Assembly: GCA_022009775.1 (NCBI GenBank)
Contig: CP091723.1
Location: 372,001-436,000, forward strand
Direction of reading: 5' to 3'
Length of the DNA: 64,000 nucleotides
DNA from: Christensenella sp.
Lineage (GTDB): Bacteria; Bacillota; Clostridia; Christensenellales; CAG-917
Made by a program: the position numbers and the translations under genes. The notes under the pieces were generated by a model, which was given only the letters and a program-made list of their open reading frames with translations, ran no database searches and was not told the DNA's origin. Of the stretch, positions 41,462 to 51,542 are shown piece by piece (position 1 is the stretch's first letter; every line of letters begins with the position of its first letter).

Positions 41462-43127
41462 CTTTGATAGACTCCTTCAATTTGGTCAACGCGATTTTGG
41501 TTTCCGCCGCAGTCTCGCCGAGCAACGACGCAATCTCTTGAACGATGCGCATTTGCTTGTCCACGACCTTGTCGGCGGTCTCTATCGTTTGTTTTGAAAT
41601 GCTTTCCTTCTTTTCTCTTTCGTTCTCTTCGTCGGTGATATCGCGCATTATGCCGATATACAGATGATTGTCGGTGTCGTAGATGACGGTAAGTTCGATA
41701 TATCTTTTATATTCGGCAAGATAAAGTCTGCGATTGTGCACGTTAAACTTGCGTTTCTGCACTTCATAGAAAACTTTCGGGTCCATAATACGCACCACGT
41801 TTTCGCCGAGAACGTCGGAAGACAAACGTATGTTCATAATCTTCCTTGCCGCGTTGTTTATCTGTTGCACTTCAAACGAATCGTTGAGAACGATGATGCC
41901 GTTGGGCGTGTTGTTGACGATTCTGTCCGAGAATCCTTCCGCCTTGTCTTTCAAGAAGGGCAAGCACATTGACACTTCCGCCTTGCCTTGACAAATTGCA
42001 ATTGCCTTTTCTCTGCAAGTGTTGTAGCCGCAACTTCCGCAGTTGAGCTCATCGCGTTTGCTCGTCTTGCCCATCTGGCGCAATGCGCTTGCGATCTCTT
42101 CTTCGGTGGGCATCTTACGCTCGCGTTCGATAAACGTAAAGTGCTTTCTTATCTCTATTTGATCGGGTTGATCCACCTTGAAATCTTTCTTGCCCGCATA
42201 GTTTGCCACGGCGAGATACTCTCTGACGGGAGACGGATGGTATTTTTCCATAACCGGTCCGCCCACGCAGCTTCCCACACAAGACGACATCTCTATGAAA
42301 GCGTGATGTATATTGCCTTGCTCGATGTCTTTGAGCGCGGAAATGCAGTTTTCGATGCCGTCGATCGCCATATAGTCGTAGCCGGGCGCGTCAAGGCTCA
42401 TCGTCTTGAGAATACCGCCCGTTGTGGGGAAGAATCTTGCTCTGCTCTCCTCTGTGTCGTCCACTTCGTGTTTGAGCGTGATGCCTTCTTTGTTGAGCCA
42501 TTCGGTCAATTCTTCGTAGGTCAACACGGCGTCAACGATGCCTTGATAGTGCGACGCCTCGTCCTTTTGGCGACGCAAGGTCCGATAAACACGGTTTTTG
42601 CGCCGGGGTGTCTCTTTTTGATGTCCGCGCAATGCGCCTGCATGGGCGAAAGCACGTCCGCAAGATAGGGCAATTCGTTGGGGAAATACTTTTGGATGAG
42701 AAGATTGACCGTGTGGCAGCAAGACGATATGACGATATCGCGCTTTTCTTCTCTCAAAAGTCTCTCGTATTCGTTTTTGACGACGGTTGCGCCGAGAGCG
42801 GTCTCTTCAACGTCGGCAAATCCGAGTTGTTTGAGCGCGTCTCTCATTGCGCCGATGCCCACGCCTTCATAATTGGCAATAAAAGACGGGGCGAGAGACA
42901 CGTACACCGGGTCTCCCTGAATTGATAAGCACTCTTGCTTTTTCCGTCTCGTTGACAATCTCTTTTGCGTTTTGAGGGCAAACCACAAAGCAGTGACCGC
43001 ACAAAATGCATTCGTCGCCTATAATGTGGGCTTGGTTGCCCGAAAAGCGTATGGCTTTTACCGGGCAATGACGAATGCATTTGTAGCAGTTTTTGCAGTT
43101 TGATTTCTTCAAGGTAAGACAATCCAT
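41454..43127 (-). CDS. hydS: Putative sensory [FeFe] hydrogenase HydS with PAS domain (two frameshifts)
   Basis: 557 residues after correction; group C type, thought to sense H2 or redox state rather than turn over quickly. N-terminal two-[4Fe-4S] ferredoxin (CKNCYKCIRHCP, CILCGHCFVVCP). The H-cluster domain follows with altered motifs: L1 SSCCHTVN (about 134), L2 GPCVAKKDEA (about 185), L3 EMSSCVGSCVGG (about 281). A further Cys cluster GSCGYNTCREKAIAIC comes at about 364, then a PAS domain (about 380-490, NNTPNGIIVLNDSFEVQQIN). The C-terminal part is a coiled coil (about 500-555). Start ATG 43127 follows AGGAGTTGAT. One extra base at the CCC run 42915-42917 and one missing base at the T4 run 42565-42568 break the frame; the motifs are all present. 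Confidence 0.88.
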
Positions 43128-43128
43128 A

Positions 43129-43393
43129 TCAACTCCTGTCGGCGTCAACAAGCGGCAAAACGTGTTCTTTGAAGAACTCCGCAAAGCCTTCTTTGGTGAT
43201 TCCGACGTACACGTCGTCGTTGACAGACACCGTCACCCCCCACTCGATTGCATTTGCCAAGGCAAAAACTGCCTGCGAGAATAATCTCGTCTTCGAGATG
43301 GCGATTTTCGATCTCCGCCTTGAACATCTCCACGATGTCCTGCGAGCCTTTAATGTGACAAGCGCTGCCAACGCATATTTGTACGATAATCAT
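43129..43393 (-). CDS. Thioredoxin-like [2Fe-2S] ferredoxin (one frameshift)
   Basis: About 87 residues after correction; NuoE-type thioredoxin-fold [2Fe-2S] protein. The first two Cys are in VCVGSACHIKGS, and the second pair is in FCLGKCNRVG. It could pass electrons to or from HydS. An extra base in the C6 run 43236-43241 shifts the frame after GKCNRVG; the intended continuation is VTVSVNDDVYVG. It begins 7 bp after the preceding ferredoxin and ends just before hydS. Confidence 0.85.
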
Positions 43394-43400
43394 ATCTCAA

Positions 43401-43640
43401 TTATAATCTTGCAAGTATCTCTTTGTCAAAGAACTCTTGCGTTGTTTCGGGCGAAACCGAGAAAAACGCATCGTCCACGCTGACGCACACGCCTTGTTGG
43501 CATTTGCCCATGCAGAACGTGCCGCCGAGCTCAACCTTGTCTTTGAGATTGTTTTCGGCGATAAGATTTTGCAATTGTTCGACCACTTGACGTGAGCCTT
43601 TGATATGGCAGGAGCTGCCGATACATACTGTAACTCTCAT
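43401..43640 (-). CDS. Thioredoxin-like [2Fe-2S] ferredoxin
   Basis: 79 residues, a paralogue of the next gene and of the NuoE C-terminal domain. CIGSSCHIKGS and FCMGKCQQG provide the Cys-x4-Cys and Cys-x3-Cys ligands. The frame is intact. ATG 43640 is 24 bp after the kinase gene, in the same apparent operon as adhE. Paired small ferredoxins of this kind are found beside group C hydrogenases. Confidence 0.87.
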   Translation of the reverse strand: MRVTVCIGSSCHIKGSRQVVEQLQNLIAENNLKDKVELGGTFCMGKCQQGVCVSVDDAFFSVSPETTQEFFDKEILARL

Positions 43641-43664
43641 AATAATCTATATTCCCTTTTGGTT

Positions 43665-44414
43665 TTATTGGAATTCTGCAACGTCAACCCACGTCATAAG
43701 GAAGTCACGCTCTTGAGCGTTGCCCTTGACGGATTGAGACGCGGCGACGATAGGCATCCATTTCTGCACGTATTTCTTTTCGGTGTGGCTCTTTTCGCAG
43801 AACAAGTCAAGATATTTCTCGGCGGTTTCCACATCGCCTGCAAGCACGAAAAGCAAGTAGGTTCTTGCCACGTCCGCGGACGCGTTGCCTTGCGTTGCGT
43901 GAGACCAGTCAAGGAAATACGCCTCGCCTTCGTCGGTGATGATGATGTTGGACGGGTTGAAGTCGCCGTGGCAGAGTTTGTTGTGCTTGGGCATGCCTTC
44001 GAGTCTTGTGTGGAGCTCGTACTTCACTGCGTCGTCAAGATCGGTAAGGTTGATTTTTCTGTTCATTTTGTCACGAAGTTTTGTGAGCAACGGGCATTTT
44101 TTGGATTGAACAAGGATTTGAAGATCAACGAATTTTTCGAGATATTCGTCTTTCTTGTCGGGGTTTTCCTGCATAAGTCTGTCAAGAGTCTTGCCCTTGA
44201 TAAACTCGGACACGATAGCCCATTTGCCGTCGATCTTGGTGACTTCGATGATTTTGGGAACGTTGAGTCCCGTCTCTTCCACTCTCGCTTGGTTGAGAGC
44301 TTCGTTGAGCACGTCCACTTTCGAGAAGTCTTCGTCAAAAAGTTTCACGCAGTTGTCGCCATCGCGATAGACCGTTTTGTTGGTTCTTACGGCTATGATT
44401 CTGTCAAGATTCAT
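43665..44414 (-). CDS. Aminoglycoside phosphotransferase-fold small-molecule kinase
   Basis: 249 residues, APH/choline-kinase-like fold. The Brenner motif LCHGDFNPSNIII (about residues 150-162) gives the catalytic Asp and the Asn, and YFLDWSHATQG contains the DW of the second metal site. The N-terminal lobe includes VYRDGDNCVKLF with the ATP-binding Lys. The substrate is unknown; the gene need not confer drug resistance. It lies 24 bp after adhE and 24 bp before the first ferredoxin, so it appears to be part of the same transcript. Confidence 0.8.
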   Translation of the reverse strand: MNLDRIIAVRTNKTVYRDGDNCVKLFDEDFSKVDVLNEALNQARVEETGLNVPKIIEVTKIDGKWAIVSEFIKGKTLDRLMQENPDKKDEYLEKFVDLQILVQSKKCPLLTKLRDKMNRKINLTDLDDAVKYELHTRLEGMPKHNKLCHGDFNPSNIIITDEGEAYFLDWSHATQGNASADVARTYLLFVLAGDVETAEKYLDLFCEKSHTEKKYVQKWMPIVAASQSVKGNAQERDFLMTWVDVAEFQ

Positions 44415-44438
44415 AAGTTTCTCCTTATATTTTCACGC

Positions 44439-47054
44439 TCACACTTCGACGTGTTTGCCGTAGTAAGCGTTGAGATACATTTGTTTGATCTCGCTCATAA
44501 GCGGGTATCTCGGGTTTGCGCCGGTGCACTGGTCGTCAAAGGCTTGTTCAACCATTTCATCGAGACGGTCAAGGAAGTCTTTCTCGTCGGGGACGTAATC
44601 CTTGATGGTGGGTTTGATGCCGACTCTTGCTTTGAGTTCGTCGATAGCCTTGATAAGGTTGTTGAGTTTTTCTTTGTCGTTCTTACCCTTGATGCCGAGA
44701 TAATCTGCGACTTCCGCATATCTTGCAAGGGTGTGCGGATAACCGTATTGCGGGAACGTACCCATCTTTCTCGGCGTTTCGCTTGCGTTGAAGCGGAGCA
44801 CTTCGTCAATCATGAGCGCGTTTGCAACACCGTGCGGGAGATGATGGAATGCACCGAGCTTGTGAGCCATTGAGTGACACACTCCAAGGAACGCGTTTGC
44901 AAATGCCATACCTGCCATAGTTGCCGCGTTTGCCATCTTCTCTCTTGCTTCGGGATCGTTGGGACCGTTGTCGTAGGCTCTGGGGAGATATTCGAATATC
45001 ATCTTGAGTGAACGCATTGCAAGAGAATCGGTGTAATCGGTTGCGAGCATTGCCGCGATTGCTTCAAGGTCGTGCGTGACTGCGTCGATACCGCTTGCCG
45101 CCGTAAGTCCTTTCGGTGCGCTCATGTGGAAGTCTGCGTCGATGATTGCCATGTTCGGCAAAAGTTCGTAGTCAGCGAGCGGATACTTGACGCCCGTCTT
45201 TTCGTCGGTGATAACCGCAAACGGTGTGACTTCGGAGCCTGTACCTGCGGAAGTCGGGATTGCGATGAAGTATGCCTTTTCACCCATCTTGGGGAAGGTG
45301 TACACTCTCTTTCTGATATCCATAAAGCGCATTGCCATATCCATGAAGTCAACTTCGGGATGCTCGTACATAACCCACATGATCTTGCCTGCGTCCATTG
45401 CAGAGCCGCCGCCGAGTGCGATGATGCAGTCGGGCTTGAAGGCTTTCATTTGTGCCGCGCCTTCTTTTGCGCATGCGAGCGTCGGATCGGGAGCGACGTC
45501 AAAGAACGTGGTGTGTTGGATGCCCATTTCGTCGAGTTTGTCTGTGATGGGTTTTGTGTAACCGTTGTTGTACAAGAAACTATCGGTCACGATAAACGCT
45601 TTCTTTTTGCCCATGACGTTTTTCAATTCGTCGAGAGCGACGGGCAAGCAGCCCTTCTTTATATAAACCTTTTGCGGTGTTCTGAACCAAAGCATGTTTT
45701 CTCTCCTTATTGCGACGGTCTTGATGTTGATGAGATGTTTTACGCCGACGTTTTCCGAAACGGAGTTTCCGCCCCAGGAACCGCAACCGAGCGTGAGCGA
45801 CGGAGCAAGTTTGAAGTTGTACAAATCGCCGATACCGCCTTGAGACGACGGAGTGTTGACGAGAATACGGCAGGTTTTCATTCTTGCCGCAAATTCGTCG
45901 AGTTTCGCTCTTTGCGTGACCGCGTCGAGATAAATGGAAGACGTGTGTCCGTAACCGCCGTCGGCTACGAGTCTTTCCGCTTTGTCAAATGCGTCGTTTA
46001 TATCTTTCGCTCTGTACATTGCAAGTACGGGAGAGAGTTTTTCGTGTGCAAATTCTTCGCTAAGTTCAACGCTTTCCACTTCACCGATGAGAATCTTGGT
46101 ATCTTTAGGAACGTCGAATCCTGCGAGTTTTGCGATGGTGACGGGTTTTTGACCGACAATCTTTGCGTTGAGTGCGCCGTTGATGAGAATGGTCTTGCGC
46201 ACTTTTTCGGTTTCTTCGGGGTTAAGGAAGTAGCAACCGCGGTCTGCAAATTCTTTCTTTGCCTTGTCGTATACGCCGTCGAGAACGATGACGGATTGTT
46301 CGCTTGCGCAAATCATACCGTTGTCGAACGTCTTGGAGTGAATTATAGAGTTGACGGCAAGCACTACGTCTGCCGTATCGTCGATGATTGCAGGAGTGTT
46401 GCCTGCGCCGACGCCAACTGCCGGTTTGCCACTGGAATATGCCGCTTTAACCATTCCCGGACCACCCGTTGCGAGAATGATGTCCGCTTCTTTCATGATA
46501 AGGTTGGTCATTTCAAGGCTGGGAACGTCAATCCAATCGATGATGTTTTCGGGTGCGCCTGCAGCAACCGCCGCGTCAAGAACGACTTTTGCCGCCGCAA
46601 TCGTGGACTTCTTGGCTCTGGGATGCGGGCTGATGATGATGCCGTTTCTCGTTTTGAGAGCAAGAAGAGTCTTGAATATTGCCGTGGACGTGGGGTTGGT
46701 GGTGGGAATAACCGCCGCAATGAGTCCGATAGGCTCTGCGATTTTTATCGTGCCGTACGCCTTGTCTTCTTCGATGACGCCGCAAGTCTTGGTGTGTCTG
46801 TACGCGTTGTAGATATATTCGGACGCATAATGGTTCTTGATGACTTTGTCTTCGACGATACCCATACCCGTTTCTTCAACGGCGAGTTTTGCAAGGGGGA
46901 TTCTCATCTTGTTTGCGGCAGTTGCAGCGGCAAAGAAGATTTTGTCCACTTGTTCTTGCGTGAAAGTCGCATACTCTTTTTGCGCTCTGCGCACGCGAGC
47001 GATCGCTTCTTCGAGTTTTTCCACTCCGTCAACGACGATTTGGTTTCTTTCCAT
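44439..47054 (-). CDS. adhE: Bifunctional acetaldehyde-CoA/alcohol dehydrogenase AdhE
   Basis: 871 residues, full AdhE length. It reduces acetyl-CoA to acetaldehyde and then to ethanol using NADH. The aldehyde dehydrogenase half (about 1-440) has the catalytic Cys in GMICASEQSVIV (about 248). VGVGAGNTPAIID is a nucleotide-binding-type motif. The iron-dependent alcohol dehydrogenase half (about 455-865) has LGGGSAMDAGKIMW, AIPTSAGTGSEVTPFAVITD and the metal-ligand His region CHSMAHKLGAFHHLPHGVANA. ATG 47054 follows AGGAGAATC. It is the first gene of an apparent six-gene operon ending with the PP2C gene. The frame is intact over 2.6 kb. Confidence 0.97.
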   Translation of the reverse strand: MERNQIVVDGVEKLEEAIARVRRAQKEYATFTQEQVDKIFFAAATAANKMRIPLAKLAVEETGMGIVEDKVIKNHYASEYIYNAYRHTKTCGVIEEDKAYGTIKIAEPIGLIAAVIPTTNPTSTAIFKTLLALKTRNGIIISPHPRAKKSTIAAAKVVLDAAVAAGAPENIIDWIDVPSLEMTNLIMKEADIILATGGPGMVKAAYSSGKPAVGVGAGNTPAIIDDTADVVLAVNSIIHSKTFDNGMICASEQSVIVLDGVYDKAKKEFADRGCYFLNPEETEKVRKTILINGALNAKIVGQKPVTIAKLAGFDVPKDTKILIGEVESVELSEEFAHEKLSPVLAMYRAKDINDAFDKAERLVADGGYGHTSSIYLDAVTQRAKLDEFAARMKTCRILVNTPSSQGGIGDLYNFKLAPSLTLGCGSWGGNSVSENVGVKHLINIKTVAIRRENMLWFRTPQKVYIKKGCLPVALDELKNVMGKKKAFIVTDSFLYNNGYTKPITDKLDEMGIQHTTFFDVAPDPTLACAKEGAAQMKAFKPDCIIALGGGSAMDAGKIMWVMYEHPEVDFMDMAMRFMDIRKRVYTFPKMGEKAYFIAIPTSAGTGSEVTPFAVITDEKTGVKYPLADYELLPNMAIIDADFHMSAPKGLTAASGIDAVTHDLEAIAAMLATDYTDSLAMRSLKMIFEYLPRAYDNGPNDPEAREKMANAATMAGMAFANAFLGVCHSMAHKLGAFHHLPHGVANALMIDEVLRFNASETPRKMGTFPQYGYPHTLARYAEVADYLGIKGKNDKEKLNNLIKAIDELKARVGIKPTIKDYVPDEKDFLDRLDEMVEQAFDDQCTGANPRYPLMSEIKQMYLNAYYGKHVEV

Positions 47055-47105
47055 GTTGATTCTCCTATCAGTGTTATCAAAATTTTTTTTGCTATCGTAA
47101 TTCTC

Positions 47106-47159
47106 TTATCGAATATTTCGATAACTATTTATCGATATAATTATATCTACACCCGATAA
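47106..47159. promoter_or_regulatory. Cluster of TTATCG half-sites at the adhE promoter
   Basis: The near-palindrome TTATCGAATATTTCGATAA (47106-47124) is joined by TATCGATA (47130-47137) and CGATAA (47154-47159, inside the promoter spacer). Five TTATCG-type half-sites within 54 bp around the -10 and start suggest a repressor operator. The layout is not the usual Rex operator (TTGTTAAnnnnTTAACAA). Confidence 0.5.
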
Positions 47160-47168
47160 GAGTGTCAA
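47140..47168 (-). promoter_or_regulatory. Promoter of the adhE operon
   Basis: Minus strand TTGACA (47168-47163), 17-bp spacer, TATAAT (47145-47140). It gives a leader of about 75-80 nt before ATG 47054 with no other start. Confidence 0.85.
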
Positions 47169-47278
47169 GCGAATGCAGGCGGTATATCAATATTTTTTTA
47201 TCAATATTTTCGACAATAGTCGCAGAGTGTATACTTTTCTTCCGTTTGCCGAATTTTCCGTTGCGTAATCTAAATAGA

Positions 47279-48622
47279 TTACCCAATCTTCCACGCTCTA
47301 TTTTCGCCTCTGGCAACAGGTCCTTCGAAATCGGGGTTTGCATCGAGCGCGGCAGCCACCGAGTCGTAGTCTATATAATACTTTTCCTTGAAGTTTGAAA
47401 GCGCGTCTTTTGCGTAGACCGGCGTTATTTCAAATCCGCCGCGCACATCGATCGTGACGAGAGTTCCGCCCCTTTGGTCGCCGTAATCGTCAACTCTTTT
47501 GAAGCTAACTCCCGTCCACCCCTTATAATCATCGACGTTGTTGCCGTGAGTTTTGTGTGTCGTGCGATAGTTATGAGAATAACCCGAGTGTTGACCGAAA
47601 GTCAGGCGTATGCCCTGATAGTTGACAGAAAAATCGTTGTCGTGGTGGTGACACATAAATATCGCCGTCGTGCTGCCGAGATTTTTTGCGACGGAAAAAA
47701 TTTGTTCGTCTTCGGGCATATCTCCGTATTTGTTTGTATAGTCGCCTTCAAATTTGTGGCCGTAGAAATAATTTTCCGTCACGTTGCCGTCGTTGTAGGC
47801 TTCGTCCCACGCGGTTTTGAATTCGGGTATGCCGACGTGATTGAAAATCATGGATTTGACCGTTTTACCGTTTCTATTGACCCCGTATTCTTTGTCCGAA
47901 AGCGAGTTTATCGTGTCTTTGTACCAACTCACCTGATTTGCGGTGGGAACGTACGAATACGTATAGTTTTCTTCGTCGAATTGGCAATCGAAAAGGCAAA
48001 GCGAATACACAAGTTCACCTGAGCGTTTGCGCACGTTGACAAAATAATTGCCGCCGCCGTCTTCACACTTTTCGTCCGTGCTCAAAAGGCAATATTTGTA
48101 GTTTTCGTTAAAATAAGTTATGAGTTTCTCTTTGGAGCATTGAAAATGCTGCGAATCCATCGTTGCAGAGTCGTTTTCGTATCTTCCGTCAAGGTCGTGA
48201 TTGCCGAAAGTGAACGCCCACGGCTTTTGCAATTTTTCAAAAATCTCCGCGTATCTCTTGAAAAACGGCGCAGACGACACAAGAAAATTGTCGTTCATCA
48301 CCAAATCTCCGTTGATTATAACGAGATCGGGATCCGTCTCTTTCACGAAATCTTCTATAAACTCGTAAGTTTTGTCGTTGCCGGGGCTTCCCACGACTTT
48401 GTACTTTTCAAAGAAGTCGACTTGCGGGTCGGACAACACCATAAGCCGAAAATCTCTATCGGACGGCGCATATACCGTCGCATACCCGTCTTCGCTTTCG
48501 CTTGCAAGCAAAAACGCAGGCTCGGGCTGACCTTTCTCTCCGCACGCTACAAGCGCGACCGAAAGCGTGAGCGCAAGCACCGCTATTGCAAGTACGATAA
48601 ATAAAGATTTTTTGTTTCTCAT
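47279..48622 (-). CDS. Calcineurin-like metallophosphoesterase lipoprotein
   Basis: 447 residues. A lipoprotein signal (LAIAVLALTLSVALVACGE) places it on the outer face of the membrane. The metallophosphoesterase core follows: SDPQVD (first metal Asp), VIINGDLVMND, FTFGNHDLDGRYE (bridging GNHD motif), IFNHVGIPEF, and CHHHDNDFS (C-terminal His). The substrate is probably an extracellular phosphoester or nucleotide, but this cannot be fixed. ATG 48622 follows AAGGGAAAATT. It lies 49 bp downstream of the GH3 gene, possibly the same transcript. Confidence 0.85.
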   Translation of the reverse strand: MRNKKSLFIVLAIAVLALTLSVALVACGEKGQPEPAFLLASESEDGYATVYAPSDRDFRLMVLSDPQVDFFEKYKVVGSPGNDKTYEFIEDFVKETDPDLVIINGDLVMNDNFLVSSAPFFKRYAEIFEKLQKPWAFTFGNHDLDGRYENDSATMDSQHFQCSKEKLITYFNENYKYCLLSTDEKCEDGGGNYFVNVRKRSGELVYSLCLFDCQFDEENYTYSYVPTANQVSWYKDTINSLSDKEYGVNRNGKTVKSMIFNHVGIPEFKTAWDEAYNDGNVTENYFYGHKFEGDYTNKYGDMPEDEQIFSVAKNLGSTTAIFMCHHHDNDFSVNYQGIRLTFGQHSGYSHNYRTTHKTHGNNVDDYKGWTGVSFKRVDDYGDQRGGTLVTIDVRGGFEITPVYAKDALSNFKEKYYIDYDSVAAALDANPDFEGPVARGENRAWKIG

Positions 48623-48671
48623 AATTTTCCCTTTGTGTTCGTTTTTGTCGTAAAATTGCGTATATCCCGTT

Positions 48672-51207
48672 TCACACGGTATCGCCGCGCTCGATACGGT
48701 TTATTTCGAGTTTTTTCAAAACCGAAAGGACGTTCTTTGCGGTGCGTTGCAGCTCGGCGCGTTGAAGTCCGCCTTTTTTAAGAGATTTTAGCGTGCTTCC
48801 GTCGTACTTTCCGCCAAGTCGCGATCCGCCCGGCATAAGCACGTCCGCTTGCGCACGCACTCTGTACGCGTTGTCATCCACGCCTTTGAAAAGCGGATTT
48901 TTGGCTTTTTTCGTCCACCAGTCCGTCATAACCATATTTTCAAAGCCCCACTCTTCACGCAAAATCGTGGTGCAAAGATCGTAGTTGTGATAGGAATACA
49001 CTCCGTTCACCTTGTTGTAGGACGTCATTACGCAAAGCGGTTTTGCTTCCTTGACGCAAATCTCGAAGCCTTTGAGATATATCTCGCGAAGCGCACGCTC
49101 GGTGAGTCGGCTGTCGTTGACGTATCTGAACCGCTCTTGATTGTTGCACGCAAAATGCTTTATGCACGAGCCAACTCCCCTTGACTGCACGCCTTTTACG
49201 ATTGCGCTTGCCGTCTTGCCCGAAAGATAGGGATCTTCCGAGAAATACTCGAAATTTCGTCCGCACAACATACTGCGGTGTATGTTCATTCCGGGTGCAA
49301 GCAGAATATCCGAGCCTTTTTCTATCATCTCGTCCCCCACGCACTCGTACAGTTGCTCGGCAAGAGACTCGTTCCAAGTGGACGCAATGCACGTTCCGCA
49401 CGGCAAAAGTGACGCTTTTTCGCATAGTCTTATGCCGCTCGGTCCGTCCGTCGTCGTTGCGGTGGGCACGCCCTTTTCCGCAAGACTTTCGCTTATTCCG
49501 CCAAATACGCCTGCGTTGCCTACCGCGCCTTTGGGGCTATTCATTCGATAGTCTCCGTGACAGAGATTTTCAAGGTCTTCGTCCGAGAGCGTGGCGACGA
49601 ACTCGTCAAGACTTCTTTTTCCGTCCAAGACGTCTTTGAAATCTATCTTCTCGTCGCTGTGGGCAATCTCTTTTGGCATATTGCTCTCTATGCGCTCTTT
49701 CAGATATCCGCTCTCGCCCTTCACGATATGGTATTTCCAGTCGTACGACTGCATGCCGTTTTCAAGATTGCTCAAAAAGTTTTCAAGCTCGTCTTCGGAG
49801 AGTTTGTTCATTTTTGCCATAAACTCTTCAAAGGTTTCTCTGCCCGTGACGTCTGCTCGTTTGAGCATATCCGCGTCAAGCGAATCGTATTTGAATAGCG
49901 CGCGTATATCTTTGCTCGGCGAACAAGCCGTGTGGCAAACGCTCGTGACTTTTTTGTCGAATTGCACGATGCCTATGCTTTGCGCGTCTCTGACGTTTTC
50001 GCCGACGAAAAACTCGTAATCGCCGTATTCGAGCACCCAACACGCTTTGTATCCCGTCGCACTCTCGTCATCGTAGCTCGACAACGCGTATTCACCTATA
50101 TCGAAGGTGAAACTTGTCTCTTCTCCGCTTTCTAGCTCGACGGTTTTCTTGAATGCGACAAGCTCCCTTGCGGGTTTCGGCAACATTCCGTCCGCTTTTC
50201 TGACGTACACTTGCGCAACCGTCTTGCCCTTCACGTCGCCGGTGTTTTTGATTGTGGCAACCACTCTTACGCCGTCTTGCGTCTTTTCAACGCTTCCGCT
50301 CGTCTCGAACGTAGTGTACGAAAGCCCGTATCCGAACGGATACAACACTTCGTTTTGCGCAAAGGTCTCAAAATAGCGGTAGCCCACAAACACGTCTTCG
50401 TCATACTCGTTGAAGTCTTTGTGTCCGAAATCGTGCGCGGGATATGCGTCATAGTTGACGGCAATCGTGTCCGTAAGCCTGCCCGACGGATTGACCTTGC
50501 CCGAAAGCACGTCGCAAAGCGCGTGTCCGCTTTCCATTCCGCCCTGCCAGGCAATCACTATGGCGTTGATTCTGTCGCCGAATTTGTCGATTTCTTCAAA
50601 ATCTATGACGTTGCCGACATCGAGCACAAGCACGGTCTTTTGAAAATCGCCGTGACCTTGTCTATGAGTTTGAGCTCGTCAAGCGTGAGATAAAAGCTGC
50701 CGTCTTTGAGCTTTTGCTCTCTGTCTTCTCCTGCCGCACGCCCTATCGTTATAATAGCAACGTCGCTTGTCTTTGCCGCGTCCCAAATCTCGTTTTCGCT
50801 TATGGGCATCTCCTTAAACGAAAACGGCCAATGTCCCCAAAATCCTTCGTCGGGAACGTTTTTTTGCACCACTCGGAATATTTCTTGTCAAGATTTTCGT
50901 TGATTTTGATGCCGCTCTCGTTTTTCAGTCCGTCCGCAAAACTCACCTTGTAGGGAGCTTTCACGTCACCGCCCGAGCCGTATCCCACGCAAAACCAATC
51001 GTATTGCGTACGCCCGAACACCGCCACTTCTTCGCCGCTCTTGATGGGCAACGTTCCGTCGTTTTTAACAAGCACGATGCCTTCTGCCGCCGCCTGCCTT
51101 GCGCGTGCTCTCATAATAGGGCTTGTCACGCACATTTTGTTGCCGTCCGACGCCGACTTTTGCGCCGTGGGTGAAAACAGATTGACTACCTTTGAAATGA
51201 AACTCAT
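48672..51207 (-). CDS. GH3 beta-glucosidase with inverted domain order (two frameshifts)
   Basis: About 845 residues after correction. Glycoside hydrolase family 3, likely an intracellular beta-glucosidase (no signal peptide). The usual domain order is swapped: the (alpha/beta)6 C-type domain comes first (GIVLVKNDGTLPIKSG, GYGSGG, GRAAGEDREQK, WQGGMESGHALCDVL), then a fibronectin-III-like domain (about 330-400). The TIM barrel N-type domain follows (about 500-845) with GPSGIRL, KHFACNNQE and the nucleophile Asp in NMVMTDWWTKK. This order is known in a subset of GH3 enzymes from rumen Clostridia. One base is missing at the T7 run 50859-50865 and one at the A4 run 50643-50646; both repairs join conserved sequence. 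Confidence 0.88.
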
Positions 51208-51436
51208 ATTTTTGCCTTATATCGTCTTTTGCCTTTTGAGGCAATCGAGCGAGTATTATTTGATAATTCTTTATAGTTATATTGTATTTTATATTAAAGA
51301 AAATGTCCATACCCAAATTTGCCGATTTCAAAAAACTCCGCATTTCCTTTTTGCAACGGCAGATTTGCCGTAAACGTGCTTGAAAAAGCAACACACAACA
51401 AGGCAAATCGCACAGTGAAAATATAATAAAAAGAGA

Positions 51437-51470
51437 AAAGCCTTTCCGTTTTCGAAAGGGCTTTTCGTTT
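51437..51470. terminator. Terminator hairpin upstream of the GH3 gene / after the PH-domain gene
   Basis: GAAAAGCCTTTC and GAAAGGGCTTTTC pair around GTTTTC and are flanked by A and T runs. On the minus strand it ends the PH-domain gene, which stops at 51543. Confidence 0.75.
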
Positions 51471-51542
51471 TGTTCGTAAAAAAATCAAAATGAATTTTTA
51501 TACAAAATAGTTGAATAATTATTCTTTCATATTTATATCATT

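Noticed and set aside
43665..44414. Aminoglycoside resistance gene
   Set aside because: The fold is shared by many small-molecule kinases; the fermentation operon context gives no support for drug inactivation.
45072..47159. Plus-strand open frame of 695 codons
   Set aside because: Exact antisense shadow of adhE, which has full domains and catalytic motifs.
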